Shown here: in pieces, positions 29,603-38,890 of the stretch
How positions within the stretch are numbered: the first letter of the stretch is position 1
Layout of the letters: every line of letters starts with the position of its first letter
Assembly (NCBI RefSeq): GCF_016938855.1
Contig: NZ_JAFHAP010000013.1
Coordinates: 1 to 64,000 of the forward strand
DNA length: 64,000 nt
Reading direction: 5' to 3'
Origin: Polycladomyces zharkentensis
Lineage (GTDB): Bacteria > Bacillota > Bacilli > Thermoactinomycetales > JIR-001
Made by a program: the position numbers and the translations under genes
Notes under the pieces: model-generated
What the model saw: only the letters and a program-made list of their open reading frames with translations
What the model was told of the DNA's origin: nothing
Database searches by the model: none

Positions 29603-29626
29603 AAAAAACACCGCCTTTGAGCGGTG
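29603..29626 (-). terminator. Terminator of the two-gene small-ORF operon
   Basis: On the minus strand CACCGCTCAAAGGCGGTG is followed by six T. It lies about 160 nt past the second small gene, and no other minus-strand gene could use it. Confidence 0.75.
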
Positions 29627-29786
29627 CAGGTTGTGAAATTGCGTGATTTCCCATTTGAGGACGTGTGTCTTCGGGAACCCTTTCCCCGATTCGTTCCCCA
29701 TGCAGTGAAGTCACTCCCCGGGGAAAGAGGCCTTCCATACATCATTGGTCGGACTTGCCCCCATATAGAAACGTCTGGAACCTTAT

Positions 29787-29885
29787 TCAAGGCTCATCCA
29801 TATGGTCGATGTCATCTTGTTTGCTCACGCTCTCCGTCTTACGCCCCGGTGTCGGTTTCCATCCGACAACGTACTCCGCTGTCAT
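29787..29885 (-). CDS. 32-residue small protein, coupled to the gene before it
   Basis: The frame encodes a 32-residue protein beginning MTAEYVVGWKPTPGRK and ending in the acidic DDIDHMDEP. It has no separate ribosome site, but its ATG overlaps the stop of the preceding small gene (ATGA), the usual form of translational coupling. Codon choice is like that of the neighbours. I do not recognise the family. Confidence 0.5.
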   Translation of the reverse strand: MTAEYVVGWKPTPGRKTESVSKQDDIDHMDEP

Positions 29886-30025
29886 CGGGATGGCGGAATC
29901 TGTCGCTGCGGCTGTTGTCGGCGCAATTCATCCACCTTTTTCGAATCCGGCGTTGATTCCACCATCTGCTCAACAGCGTCGATATGTTTCGGCACATCGC
30001 GATTGCCTTCCATGTTGCGGTTCAT
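29882..30025 (-). CDS. 47-residue small hydrophilic protein
   Basis: The frame begins MNRNMEGNRDVPKHIDAVEQ, is charged throughout and ends with QPQRQIPPSR. GGAGGG lies 7 nt before the ATG at 30025, which is strong support that it is translated. It overlaps a second tiny gene and the pair ends at an intrinsic terminator. Small charged proteins of this kind are often spore or stress proteins in Bacillales, but I cannot assign a function. Confidence 0.62.
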   Translation of the reverse strand: MNRNMEGNRDVPKHIDAVEQMVESTPDSKKVDELRRQQPQRQIPPSR

Positions 30026-30196
30026 GATCCGTCCCTCCCTCCTCCTCGTAAAGTGCCTCCGCCGGCTGAAAATCATACAGTCGATTTTGTATATTCCAAC
30101 GCAAAAACAGGCAGATCTCTGATCTGGTGAGTCTGCCGATTTTGTGTTAATGTAATTTCAGTCGTTGAATGACAGGAATGAAAGGATCGAAGTGTC

Positions 30197-31057
30197 ATGG
30201 CATGGTTTGCGATTGCCGCGCTCAGTTCGCTCACGTTCGGATTGGCCGGATTCTTTATGAAAGTGAGTGCCGCTCGACGCGGTTCCGTCGCCTATCTGCT
30301 CCTGGGCCTGTATCTGACCGGGACATTGGGCTTTTTTCTATGGATGTGGAGCGAAGAGACATTCCGGGCAGATGTACCGACACTGGTGGGCGGCCTTCTG
30401 CTCGGCCTGGGATCGGCCCTGGGCAACGTGCTGTTCATGAAGGCGTTGGATCACGGGCCCGCCAGTTTGACTACCCCGTTTGTGAACACCAATATCTTGC
30501 TGATCATCCTTTTCTCCGTGATCGTCTACGGAGAAAGATTGTCTTGGTTTGAAACCGCCGGGGTAACCCTGTTGGTGTTGGCCATTCTGCTCATTCCCAT
30601 TGACCGCAACGAAAAACTGGCCATCCGCAACCCGCGTTGGTATGCGCTGGTGTTGACGGCCACCCTGCTGTTCTCATTCCGTAACGGCGGACTGAAAGTG
30701 ACGCAGGAAATGCACATACCCGGCACACCGGTGTTGTTTTACGGATACGTGCTCGGCCTGATCTGGTTTGTGGTGGAGGTGCTCCGGCAATCGCGGTTCG
30801 AGAACGCGGAAACGCGCAAGGCAGCAAGGACGGGACTGTTTTGGGGGTTGTTGTCCGGCATTTTTTCGTTTTTGGGCATGCAATTGTACTCCGTTGCCCT
30901 GATCGACGGCCCCGCCAGCATCGTAGCCCCGATGTTTGCCACCAACAGCCTGATTGTCGCCATTTTGTCCATCCTGATCTTCCGGGAACGGTTGTCGCTC
31001 TTGCAAACCTGCTCCCTCGTCTCTTTGTTTGTCGGTTTGATCCTGATCCGCCTGTGA
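30197..31057 (+). CDS. EamA/DMT-family transporter
   Basis: A 286-residue integral membrane protein of ten helices made of two EamA repeats, each ending in a conserved block (PFVNTNILLIILFSVIVYGE at about 90-110 and FATNSLIVAILSILIFRE at about 245-262). DMT exporters move amino acids, nucleotides or other metabolites; the substrate is unknown. GAAAGGATCG precedes the ATG. The TlpA-like gene follows after 14 bp. Confidence 0.88.
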   Translation: MAWFAIAALSSLTFGLAGFFMKVSAARRGSVAYLLLGLYLTGTLGFFLWMWSEETFRADVPTLVGGLLLGLGSALGNVLFMKALDHGPASLTTPFVNTNILLIILFSVIVYGERLSWFETAGVTLLVLAILLIPIDRNEKLAIRNPRWYALVLTATLLFSFRNGGLKVTQEMHIPGTPVLFYGYVLGLIWFVVEVLRQSRFENAETRKAARTGLFWGLLSGIFSFLGMQLYSVALIDGPASIVAPMFATNSLIVAILSILIFRERLSLLQTCSLVSLFVGLILIRL

Positions 31058-31071
31058 GGAGGGGATGATTC

Positions 31072-31506
31072 GTGAACAACCGTCCGGCACCCGACTTCTG
31101 CCTGCCCACCATTGACGGAGTGAACACCGTTTGTTTGCGACAATTCCGCGGTCATGCCGTCTGGCTGTCGTTTTGGGTGACATGGTGCGGAGCGTGTCAA
31201 CAGGACCTCCCGCAAAAAGAGGTGTTGTACCGCTCCGTCCGCCATCCCCGGTTTACGTTTTTGTCCATCAACGTCACCGGAAGGGAAGCCCGCCCGGAGT
31301 CCGTACCGGCATTCCTGCGGGAGCACGGGTATACCTTCCCCGTGCTGAAAGACGACGGCACACGGGTTTACGACGCGTTCGGCATCACCTCGGTCCCCGC
31401 CACGGTGTTGATCAAGCCTGACGGCACCATCGCCGGCGTTTATGACGAAACCGTACCGATGATGGAGATCATGCGGGAGCTGGAGCGGATTTTGCCGGAG
31501 GAATGA
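31072..31506 (+). CDS. TlpA/ResA-like thioredoxin-fold protein
   Basis: A 144-residue peroxiredoxin/TlpA-like protein with the redox motif W38-C39-G-A-C42 and the cis-proline loop FGITSVPATVLI. There is no signal peptide or anchor in front of the domain, unlike ResA, so it may act in the cytosol or be tethered otherwise. The GTG start has GGAGGGG 6-7 nt upstream. It is cotranscribed with the EamA transporter gene. Confidence 0.88.
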   Translation: MNNRPAPDFCLPTIDGVNTVCLRQFRGHAVWLSFWVTWCGACQQDLPQKEVLYRSVRHPRFTFLSINVTGREARPESVPAFLREHGYTFPVLKDDGTRVYDAFGITSVPATVLIKPDGTIAGVYDETVPMMEIMRELERILPEE

Positions 31507-31583
31507 TGAGGGGTTCGGATGCCGTCATCAGGCTTTTAAAGACTGGCCAAAGGGCCTTTTCGGAAAGCGTGTCCGAATTTCCC

Positions 31584-31829
31584 GTCGAGTGACTCTGGTC
31601 AATCTGTGAGGGAACAATGTATTCCCAGGCGAGCGACTGACCAAGCCCCGTCCGAGTGAAGACTCGTGAAGCGCAGGATTGAAATCGCGGGCAATTTCCT
31701 CAAAGCGAAGCGTACTTTGCCCGCGTCCTGCGCTGACCGGGTCGGAGCGGTCATCATCTGCTTCCCTGCAGGGCGCAGGTGGAGCGAGCCGGAAAAGCAG
31801 TATTCTCGGGCGTACAACATACCCCCTAG
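31584..31829 (-). repeat. Family 1 interspersed repeat, reversed copy
   Basis: Read on the minus strand it has the family start (CTAGGGGGTATGTTG), the TTTCCGGCTCGCTCC block and the core stem, and ends at GACCAGAGTCACTCGAC. Its CTAG end carries the TAG stop codon of the SMI1/KNR4 gene. It fills the gap between that gene and the TlpA-like gene. Confidence 0.72.
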
Positions 31830-32287
31830 AAATCATCACGCACATACAACCGATTCAAGAACTCACGAAACGTTTTCCCGATCCACAATGACTGCTTGAT
31901 ATGGTTCCCCACCCATATTTCGGAAAGAGATTGATCGGTATGAAGAAAATAGACTCCTTCCGGCTCTTTCTTTCCTTTCGCGTAGAAGAAGCAATACTGA
32001 CTGCCGATGGTATCGTAAGCGAAAGGAACAATGATCCCGATATTTTTCAAATTCGCCTCTTCTTCCAACAACGCTTGAACCTCATCCACCATCAAGTGCA
32101 GTGAATAAAACCCATCCAAATCACAAGGTTCTCCATTGACATCTATAAACACGTGATCATTCGCCGGAGCTTCATGGTGCTTATAAAACGCGATAAAGTC
32201 CTCCGGCAGTTTGACGCCGATTTGTTTCTCGGCCTGAGCAATCTCATTGTCTGAGATCGATTCTTGGGTTGGGATCCATTTGATCAT
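31826..32287 (-). CDS. SMI1/KNR4 family protein, possible orphan immunity protein
   Basis: A 153-residue SMI1/KNR4-fold protein: LPEDFIAFYKHHEAP, then GFYSLHLMVDEVQALLEEE and VPFAYDTIGSQYCFFYAK. In bacteria this fold often gives immunity to polymorphic toxins, but no toxin gene is visible nearby. GAAGGGGG lies 7 nt before the ATG. The stop codon TAG is supplied by the end of a family 1 repeat, so the original C-terminus may have been longer. Confidence 0.87.
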   Translation of the reverse strand: MIKWIPTQESISDNEIAQAEKQIGVKLPEDFIAFYKHHEAPANDHVFIDVNGEPCDLDGFYSLHLMVDEVQALLEEEANLKNIGIIVPFAYDTIGSQYCFFYAKGKKEPEGVYFLHTDQSLSEIWVGNHIKQSLWIGKTFREFLNRLYVRDDF

Positions 32288-32413
32288 GCCAAAGCCCCCT
32301 TCCTTTTTCTACCCCAGAATTTATGTACCCCGGTGTGTCTAATCGTATCGTTGAACTGATATGGGCTTTCCAGTCTCCTGATCATGAAGCCACATCAACT
32401 TTTCCCCAAATGC

Positions 32414-32448
32414 AAAAAACCGATCCGCTTGCAGAAGCGGACCGGTTT
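32414..32448 (-). terminator. Terminator of the kinase gene
   Basis: On the minus strand AAACCGGTCCGCTTCTGCAA and its partner form a stem followed by six T, directly past the stop of the kinase gene. Confidence 0.85.
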
Positions 32449-32459
32449 CCTTCCATCCA

Positions 32460-33287
32460 TCATTGTTGCACCGCTTGTTTCCCGTACAAGCGATACGCTG
32501 CGTGCAGGGTGGGACCCACGTATTGGTTGAGCGGGAAGCCGTGGCGAATCGCTTCGGTGATAAACGCTTTGGCCGTGCGGACCGCTTCCGGAACGGAAGC
32601 GCCTTTGGCCAGCTCGGCGGTGATCGCCGCCGAATACGTGCAACCGGCTCCGTGGGTGTACGTGGTGTCGATACGGTCGCCTTCCAGGATGTCGAACGTT
32701 TCTCCGTCGTACAAAACATCGACCGCCTTTTCGTGTTCCAACTTGCCGCCACCTTTGACGAGCACGTATTTCGCGCCCAACTCGTGGATTTTCTTGGCGG
32801 CTGCTTTCATGTCTTCCACCGTGCGGATCGGGCCGTGTCCGCTCAACTGCCATGCTTCAAACAGGTTGGGCGTCACCACGGTCGCTCGGGGCACCAACAC
32901 CTCGCGCAAGGCGACGGCCGTTTCCGGATGAAGCACCTCGTCCGTTCCCTTGCAGACCATGACGGGGTCAATCACCACATTGTTCAATTGATAACGGTCA
33001 ATCGTCTCCGCCGCCAGCTCGATGATCTCCACGGAGCCCAGCATCCCGGTTTTCATCGCGTCGACACCGATACCCTCAACGATCGTCTTCAACTGCGCTT
33101 TCAACGTTTCCAAGTCAACAGGAAACACCTGATGTGCCCATCCGTTGTCCGGGTCCATCGCCACGATCGTCGTCAACGCGGTCATACCGTAGACGCCCCG
33201 TTCCTGAAACGTTTTCAGATCGGCTTGAATACCCGCTCCTCCGCTGCTGTCCGATCCGGCGATGGTCAGCACTTTGCGAATGCTCAT
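32460..33287 (-). CDS. pdxK: Hydroxymethylpyrimidine/pyridoxal kinase (ThiD/PdxK type)
   Basis: A 275-residue ribokinase-like enzyme that phosphorylates pyridoxal or hydroxymethylpyrimidine, supporting vitamin B6 or thiamine salvage. Blocks include TIAGSDSSGGAGIQADLKTF, the ATP site KGGGKLEH and the catalytic GAGCTYSAAI, in which the cysteine is typical of the Firmicutes ThiD/PdxK subgroup. ATG 33287 has GGAGGG 7 nt upstream; it overlaps the metal ATPase gene by 4 bp. Which substrate dominates cannot be decided. Confidence 0.9.
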   Translation of the reverse strand: MSIRKVLTIAGSDSSGGAGIQADLKTFQERGVYGMTALTTIVAMDPDNGWAHQVFPVDLETLKAQLKTIVEGIGVDAMKTGMLGSVEIIELAAETIDRYQLNNVVIDPVMVCKGTDEVLHPETAVALREVLVPRATVVTPNLFEAWQLSGHGPIRTVEDMKAAAKKIHELGAKYVLVKGGGKLEHEKAVDVLYDGETFDILEGDRIDTTYTHGAGCTYSAAITAELAKGASVPEAVRTAKAFITEAIRHGFPLNQYVGPTLHAAYRLYGKQAVQQ

Positions 33288-35437
33288 GATTCGTCCCTCC
33301 TCATTTCCATATCCGGTTTTTCTTTCAATAAACGCATACCGTTCAACATCACCAAAATCGTGGCACCCATATCGGCTCCGATCGCCAGCCACAAGGTCAA
33401 CCACCCCGGTATCGCCAGCAAAAAGGCCAACACCTTGATCCCGACGGCAAACGCGATATTTTGCCGGATGACGCGAAGAGCCGCCCGGCTCATCCGAACA
33501 GTAAACGGCAGTTTGCTCAAATCATCGGCCATCAGGACGATATCCGCCGTTTCCAGCGCCACGTCGGTACCTGCCCCGCCCATGGCGATTCCCACATCGG
33601 CGGTTGCCAGCGCCGGAGCATCATTGATCCCGTCGCCCACCATTCCGACCGGTCCGCCCTCCTCAGTATATCGGCGGACTTGACGCACTTTATCTTCCGG
33701 CAGCAACTCGGCACACGTTTCATCCACACCGGTTTGACGGGCCACGGATCGCGCCGCCGCGGCATGATCTCCGGTCAACAGCACCGTACGGCGGATACCG
33801 AGCTGTTTCAACGCACGAATCACATGAACGGCATTATCCCGCAATTCATCAGCGAGCGCGATGATCGCCAACGCTTCCCGATCCCTCCCCAAAGCGACGA
33901 CCGTTTTCCCTTCATCCTGCAAACGGTGAATCGTCTCCTCCCAGGGACCGAAATCAAATCCTTCTTCTCCCATCCAACGCGGACTGCCGATCCAATAGGG
34001 GGTCCCGGCAATGTAGGCTTTCGCTCCTCGTCCGGGTACGGATTGAAAGTGATCCACATGTGCCACCGGAACCCGTTTTTCCTTCGCTTTCCGAACGATG
34101 GCCAGCGCCAGCGGATGTTCGGACAACCGCTCAATTCCCGCCGCCAGTACCAATACCTGCGCTTCACTCTGATCCTGCAGGGGGATGATGTCCGTCACCA
34201 CGGGTTCGCCGCGGGTCAGCGTGCCGGTTTTATCGAAGGCTATCGTTTGAAGTGTGCCCGCCTTCTCCAGGTGCACGCCCCCTTTGATCAGCACACCGTG
34301 TCGAGCCGCGTTGCCGACGGCCGTCACGACGGCGACCGGTGTAGAGACGACGAGGGCACAGGGACAAGCCACGATCAGCAATGCCAACGCTTCGTACACC
34401 CAGGGCTTCCACGCCGCTCCCAGTGCCAACGGCGGGATGACGGCGATGGCAAAAGCCAAAGCCAACACGATGGGGGTATAGACACGGGCAAACCGATCGA
34501 CAAACGCCTGTGCCGGTGCACGCTGCTCCTCTGCTTCCCCGACCAGGGCCACGATTTTGGCAATGGTGGTCTCTTCCGCCCGCCGCGTCACCCGCACCTC
34601 GATCGCCCCGGAATGATTGAGCGATCCCGCGAACACCTCATCTCCCGGCGATTTTTCCACCGGCAGGGACTCCCCGGTGATCGCCGCCTGATTGACAGCC
34701 GTGCTCCCTTTGACCACTTCGCCGTCGGCGGCGATTTTCTCTCCGGGACGGACGATCAGCACGTCCCCCACCTTCAACTCTTCTGCCGAAACCGATTGTT
34801 CCTCCCCTTCCCGGCGTACCGTCGCCGTTTTCGGCGCCCAATCCATCAATGATCTGATCGATGCGCGCGCGGATTCCATCACGGTTCGTTCCAACCAACC
34901 GCTGACACCGAACAAAAAGGCCACTACCGCCGCTTCCGCCCAATAGCCGATGGCCCATGCTCCCGCCACCGCTATGGTCATCAACGCATTCATATTGAAA
35001 TCCAGCCGCAGCAATGCCACCATACCGCGGCGAAAGTGGTTCCATCCTCCCAATATCGTGGCCGCGGCAAACAAGCCGATGGCGACCGCCGTAGGAAACA
35101 ACAGCCACTCAGCCAGTTCGGCCAGCAAAAGAAGCACCAAAGCGATGGCGCTTGTGAGCAACAATGGATCGCGCCAGCGGAACCGTCCCAATCCGACAGT
35201 CTCTTCCCTCCGGGCGACCCGGATGTCGTCAAAGGCTCCCAACCGTTCCACTTCCTCGATGCTCAGCTTGCGCCCCGTCACCACCAGCCGGGATGTGGCC
35301 AGATGAACGCGGGCATCGATCACTCCCTCGGCTTGACGAACTTTTTCTTCAAACTTGGCCGCGCAATCGGCGCAAGTCAGTCCCACCAACGGGTAGACAT
35401 GCTGTTCGCGATCTTTCGCGTATCCCCTGAGCGTCAC
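33284..35437 (-). CDS. cadA: CPC-type heavy-metal P-type ATPase (Zn/Cd/Co exporter)
   Basis: A 717-residue P1B ATPase. In order: one HMA domain with C22xxC25 (GLTCADC), membrane helices, the actuator motif TGES, the intramembrane CPC (VACPCALVVSTP), the phosphorylation site DKTGT, the SEHPLA motif and the hinge GDGINDAPAL. With CPC and no histidine-rich tail this fits Zn2+/Cd2+/Pb2+ export, possibly cobalt. The GTG at 35437 has AAAGGGGG 7 nt upstream; the frame upstream (to 35536) adds no family sequence. No ArsR-type regulator gene adjoins it. Confidence 0.92.
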   Translation of the reverse strand: MTLRGYAKDREQHVYPLVGLTCADCAAKFEEKVRQAEGVIDARVHLATSRLVVTGRKLSIEEVERLGAFDDIRVARREETVGLGRFRWRDPLLLTSAIALVLLLLAELAEWLLFPTAVAIGLFAAATILGGWNHFRRGMVALLRLDFNMNALMTIAVAGAWAIGYWAEAAVVAFLFGVSGWLERTVMESARASIRSLMDWAPKTATVRREGEEQSVSAEELKVGDVLIVRPGEKIAADGEVVKGSTAVNQAAITGESLPVEKSPGDEVFAGSLNHSGAIEVRVTRRAEETTIAKIVALVGEAEEQRAPAQAFVDRFARVYTPIVLALAFAIAVIPPLALGAAWKPWVYEALALLIVACPCALVVSTPVAVVTAVGNAARHGVLIKGGVHLEKAGTLQTIAFDKTGTLTRGEPVVTDIIPLQDQSEAQVLVLAAGIERLSEHPLALAIVRKAKEKRVPVAHVDHFQSVPGRGAKAYIAGTPYWIGSPRWMGEEGFDFGPWEETIHRLQDEGKTVVALGRDREALAIIALADELRDNAVHVIRALKQLGIRRTVLLTGDHAAAARSVARQTGVDETCAELLPEDKVRQVRRYTEEGGPVGMVGDGINDAPALATADVGIAMGGAGTDVALETADIVLMADDLSKLPFTVRMSRAALRVIRQNIAFAVGIKVLAFLLAIPGWLTLWLAIGADMGATILVMLNGMRLLKEKPDMEMRRDES

Positions 35438-35580
35438 CCGTTTTCCCCCTTTGAAATCACACATGTATGATTCCCAGTCATCCACATTGTATTGCGAAAA
35501 GGCGGAGAATGAAAGCGGTTGGACATTCTCCCCCACTCATGCCCATACACATAGACAAGAAAGCGAAAGGAGCGAACACA

Positions 35581-36363
35581 ATGAACTGGTTGGAAGCGAT
35601 GGTGTTGGGTATCATCCAGGGATTGACCGAATTTTTGCCGGTAAGCAGCACGGGGCATCTCTACCTCGGCCGCCATTTGTTCGGGCTGGATTCGGCCGGT
35701 TTGTTTCTGGACACGATACTCCACCTCGGTACGCTCGCAGCGGTGATCACCGTTTACGGAGACGAAATCGCCGCCATCTGTCGCAAACCGTTGGGCAAAA
35801 CGGGACGGCTCTTGATCGTCGGCACGATTCCCGCGGTAGTGGCAGGCATCACCTGGGAAGACATGCTGGAGACGATCTCGCAAACGGGCGTCACCATCGG
35901 ATGGGAGTTTCTCATCACCGGCGCGGTATTATACGGGGCCGACCGGATGAAAGCAGACGGCCACAAAGGGGTGGACGACCTCACCTACACCGATGCACTG
36001 TGGATCGGCTTGGCCCAGAGCGCGGCCATTCTTCCAGCTGTCTCCCGCTCCGGAATGACCATCGCCGCAGCGTTGTGGCGCAACATGAGAACATCCGCCG
36101 CGGCCACCTATTCGTTTTTGCTCTCCATCCCGGCTATCGGCGGCGGTGTGCTGTTGCAGGGTGCCAAACTGTTGGACGGTCGGGCGGAACACATTCCCCT
36201 GTCCTCTCTATTGATCGGAACGGCGATGGCCGGGATTTGCGGCTACGTGGCCGTCCGCTGGATGGTCCGCATCCTGAGCCGCGGATCACTCAAAGGGTTT
36301 GCCTGGTACGTGTGGGTGCTGGGGTCGCTCATTCTGATCATACAGTGGTCGGGTCTTTTTTAA
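35581..36363 (+). CDS. uppP: Undecaprenyl-diphosphatase UppP (BacA)
   Basis: A 260-residue membrane enzyme that recycles undecaprenyl diphosphate to the monophosphate carrier for cell wall synthesis and gives bacitracin resistance. Active-site blocks are present: GIIQGLTEFLPVSSTGHL at the N-terminus and the second motif ILPAVSRSGMTIAAAL. AAAGGAG lies before ATG 35581. Its last 78 bp overlap the end of the convergent VOC gene. Confidence 0.95.
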   Translation: MNWLEAMVLGIIQGLTEFLPVSSTGHLYLGRHLFGLDSAGLFLDTILHLGTLAAVITVYGDEIAAICRKPLGKTGRLLIVGTIPAVVAGITWEDMLETISQTGVTIGWEFLITGAVLYGADRMKADGHKGVDDLTYTDALWIGLAQSAAILPAVSRSGMTIAAALWRNMRTSAAATYSFLLSIPAIGGGVLLQGAKLLDGRAEHIPLSSLLIGTAMAGICGYVAVRWMVRILSRGSLKGFAWYVWVLGSLILIIQWSGLF

Positions 36364-36771
36364 CCCTAAGTAATCCGGGCTGTACACCACTTCCAGCTTC
36401 AACCGGAACGGGTCTTCGAAAAAGACGGCATAGTAGCGGATCGTATCGTGAAACTGCCCCGGGCTGTCATAGAGGATAGGGATGTTCCTTTCCCACAAAA
36501 ACCGGGCGGTCCGGTCCACTTCTTCGACCGATTCCACCTGAAAGGCGATATGGTTCAATCCCGGACGTTTGCGGTGAAACGGCGGATCGGCGAAACGCTG
36601 CTCACACTGCACCAGACACAGTTTCATCCGCCCGTTGTTGTACAGCACCCAATCGGGATGGTCCGCTTCTTTTTCAAATCCGAGAAAATGCATCAGCGGA
36701 TCGTAGAACGCCACGGCGCGGGACAGGTCCGCCACATTGTAATCCAGATGGGAAAATGACACATGGACCAA
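36286..36771 (-). CDS. VOC-family (glyoxalase/dioxygenase-like) protein
   Basis: A 161-residue vicinal-oxygen-chelate protein with the two beta-alpha-beta modules (SFSHLDYNVADLSRAVAFYD; GLNHIAFQVESVEEVDR; FEDPFRLKLEVVY), with His and Glu at metal-ligand positions. The substrate is unknown. The start is a TTG at 36771 or GTG at 36762; the ribosome site is weak. The last 26 codons overlap the uppP gene in antisense. Confidence 0.82.
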   Translation of the reverse strand: MVHVSFSHLDYNVADLSRAVAFYDPLMHFLGFEKEADHPDWVLYNNGRMKLCLVQCEQRFADPPFHRKRPGLNHIAFQVESVEEVDRTARFLWERNIPILYDSPGQFHDTIRYYAVFFEDPFRLKLEVVYSPDYLGLKKTRPLYDQNERPQHPHVPGKPFE

Positions 36772-36883
36772 GGATCATACACACCCGCCTTTTCTGTCAT
36801 TGTCATGCTCTCTCCCGTTTCGCCAAACCGCAAAGGTCGCTTGCCGGGAAACGGCTGCTCTGCTCCTGCGTCGATAACGACTG

Positions 36884-37711
36884 TCAAAACCGTTTCGACG
36901 TCGTCTGCTTCTCCTTCAAAATGGAGCGAATCAGGTGAATCGCCCCCATCTCACCCAGCGAAAACCATTCCAACAGTGTGGAACCCGGCAAGAGTTTCCG
37001 GGCGATGAGGCGTGCCGGCATTCCTTTTTGTGCGAGATGATGGGTTTCCTCCACCAACTCCAACAAAAAGCGGTGTTTCGCCTCCAACGATTGACGCCCC
37101 TTCTCCACCACACCGGCATGGGCGCAAAACACTGTCTCAAAAGGGTATGCCAAAACCCGCTCGATCGAGGCGATCATGTCCGTCACCGATTCCCCGCGCA
37201 TACCGTAATGTAAACGGGTCCCCAAAAACAAATCGCCCGAAAACAACCACCCCCGCTCTTCTTCCAGATACGCGACATGGTCCCGGCAATGGCCCGGTGT
37301 CGGTATGACGCGAAACCGATAACGTTCCGTCTCCAGCACTTCTTCTGCGACGGTTCCCGAAACCGGCTCCAGCTGCCCCCACACCCATTGCCGGTAAAGA
37401 GGAATACTCGGTGGCCGCACCAGGATCCGGGCCGTCTCCTCGCTCATCATCACCGGAACGCCGTAAGTTCGGGCCAGCCAGCCCGCATTGCCGGAATGAT
37501 CTTCGTGAAAATGGGTCAGTGCCACGGCCGAAGGAGGTTGCTCCGCAGCAAACGCCGCCGCATGATCCCGTGCCCTCGGCGGACCGGTATCGATCCACAG
37601 CCCGTCGACACAGTACCAATAGAAGCGAAGCGTATGTCCCAAAAAAGTGAACGTACCTTCGACTGTTCGGACATGATCATGATGCTGAATGGATAATTTC
37701 AACTTTGTCAC
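36884..37711 (-). CDS. Metallo-beta-lactamase fold hydrolase
   Basis: A 275-residue MBL-fold protein with the dinuclear metal motif THFHEDHSG, later ligands in TPGHCRDHV and FSGDLFLG, and the final histidine in FCAHAGVV. Typical of broad hydrolases such as thioesterases or glyoxalase II-like enzymes. It starts with GTG at 37711 with AGGTGA upstream. The C-terminal part (about 205-265) resembles the short helical tail seen in MBL-fold hydrolases of this size. Function unassigned. Confidence 0.87.
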   Translation of the reverse strand: MTKLKLSIQHHDHVRTVEGTFTFLGHTLRFYWYCVDGLWIDTGPPRARDHAAAFAAEQPPSAVALTHFHEDHSGNAGWLARTYGVPVMMSEETARILVRPPSIPLYRQWVWGQLEPVSGTVAEEVLETERYRFRVIPTPGHCRDHVAYLEEERGWLFSGDLFLGTRLHYGMRGESVTDMIASIERVLAYPFETVFCAHAGVVEKGRQSLEAKHRFLLELVEETHHLAQKGMPARLIARKLLPGSTLLEWFSLGEMGAIHLIRSILKEKQTTSKRF

Positions 37712-37872
37712 TCTGGGTCACCTGTGATTCTTCGGGATGTTTTCTATCTTAGCACAAAACACGCTGCCCGAATCAGTTTTTTCTACTTTTCCGGCAAATT
37801 GTGAAGGATACACCCAACCGAAGTAAAACATAGATCCATTGATCAATTTCCAAAAATGATGGAGGGTTCCTT

Positions 37873-38088
37873 ATGAATACCATCGGTCCTTTGATGATTT
37901 TGATCGGGCCGCTCGCCTTGTATGCAGCCAAAACCGCTATGGGAAACCGCGACAACCGCTATATAGACGCCCAGATTGAACACATGAAAACTCTGGAGGC
38001 AAAGCGACAGGATACCAAGCGGTCACTCTATTATTTTGTCGGGGGTTTGTTATTGATCGCAGGTGGTTTGATTGATCAAATAGGATAG
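37873..38088 (+). CDS. Small two-helix membrane protein
   Basis: A 71-residue protein with hydrophobic helices at about 5-21 and 51-69 joined by a charged linker (NRDNRYIDAQIEHMKTLEAK). GGAGGG precedes the ATG by 6 nt. It is followed 13 bp later by the APH-like kinase gene, so the two probably form one transcript. Family not recognised. Confidence 0.68.
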   Translation: MNTIGPLMILIGPLALYAAKTAMGNRDNRYIDAQIEHMKTLEAKRQDTKRSLYYFVGGLLLIAGGLIDQIG

Positions 38089-38101
38089 GGAGTGTTCTCC
38101 A

Positions 38102-38890
38102 ATGATGAATAGAGAAAGACTTGGACAAGGTTACACAGCAGACATATATCCATGGGAAGAATATCGAATAATCAAGTTGTTTCATATGGGGATCTCCGTT
38201 TCTTCCATCAACCGGGAGTTCTCTATAAGCAAAGTAGTGGAAAAATTGGGACTAAACGTTCCAAAAGTGTTTGAAAGAAGGCAATATCGAGGAAGGGAAG
38301 GGATTATCTACGAGCGAATCAATGGCCCTACCATGACACAGGCAATCTCCCAAGATCCCGGAAATATCAAAAAGTTTGCGTGCAAACTTGCCGCCCTGCA
38401 TAATGCGATACATCGAAAAAAAGGGATGGGATTACCAGAACAAAAGGATATCCTAAGCAAGCGTATCCATCATACGGACTTACTTATGGCAAACACAAAA
38501 AAGTTTATTCTTCGTCATCTTGAGCTTCTACCCGAAGGAAGCCAAGTTTGCCACGGAGATTTTCACACCAATAACATTATCATCTCCTCTCAAGGCGCAG
38601 TCATCATTGATTGGATGGACGGGACCTGCGGCCATCCGCTGGCAGATGTTGCAAGGACAGTGTTGATTTATCGATTTGCGTCCATTTCCAATTGTGTCGT
38701 TAAAAGCCTACGAGATAGCATCATTCAAGAATATTTAAATGCATACATCCAATTGTCAAACTGCTCTCTGCAACAAATCAACACTTGGGAACTTCCTGTT
38801 GCCGCGGCGAGATTGACGGAAAACATTCCAACAGAAGAAAAGGAACGGTTACTGTTTCGAATCGAACAGCTAATCAAGGAAGATAGGTGA
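38102..38890 (+). CDS. Aminoglycoside phosphotransferase-like kinase
   Basis: A 262-residue APH/choline kinase-fold protein. The catalytic loop is CHGDFHTNNII (HxDxxxxN) and the metal site is IIDWMDGTCGHP; the N-terminal lobe begins RLGQGYTADIYPWEE. It could phosphorylate an antibiotic, a sugar or a small alcohol; there is no evidence for resistance. Its base composition is clearly more AT-rich than its neighbours and a decayed mobile element lies directly after it, both consistent with gene transfer. Confidence 0.85.
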   Translation: MMNRERLGQGYTADIYPWEEYRIIKLFHMGISVSSINREFSISKVVEKLGLNVPKVFERRQYRGREGIIYERINGPTMTQAISQDPGNIKKFACKLAALHNAIHRKKGMGLPEQKDILSKRIHHTDLLMANTKKFILRHLELLPEGSQVCHGDFHTNNIIISSQGAVIIDWMDGTCGHPLADVARTVLIYRFASISNCVVKSLRDSIIQEYLNAYIQLSNCSLQQINTWELPVAAARLTENIPTEEKERLLFRIEQLIKEDR

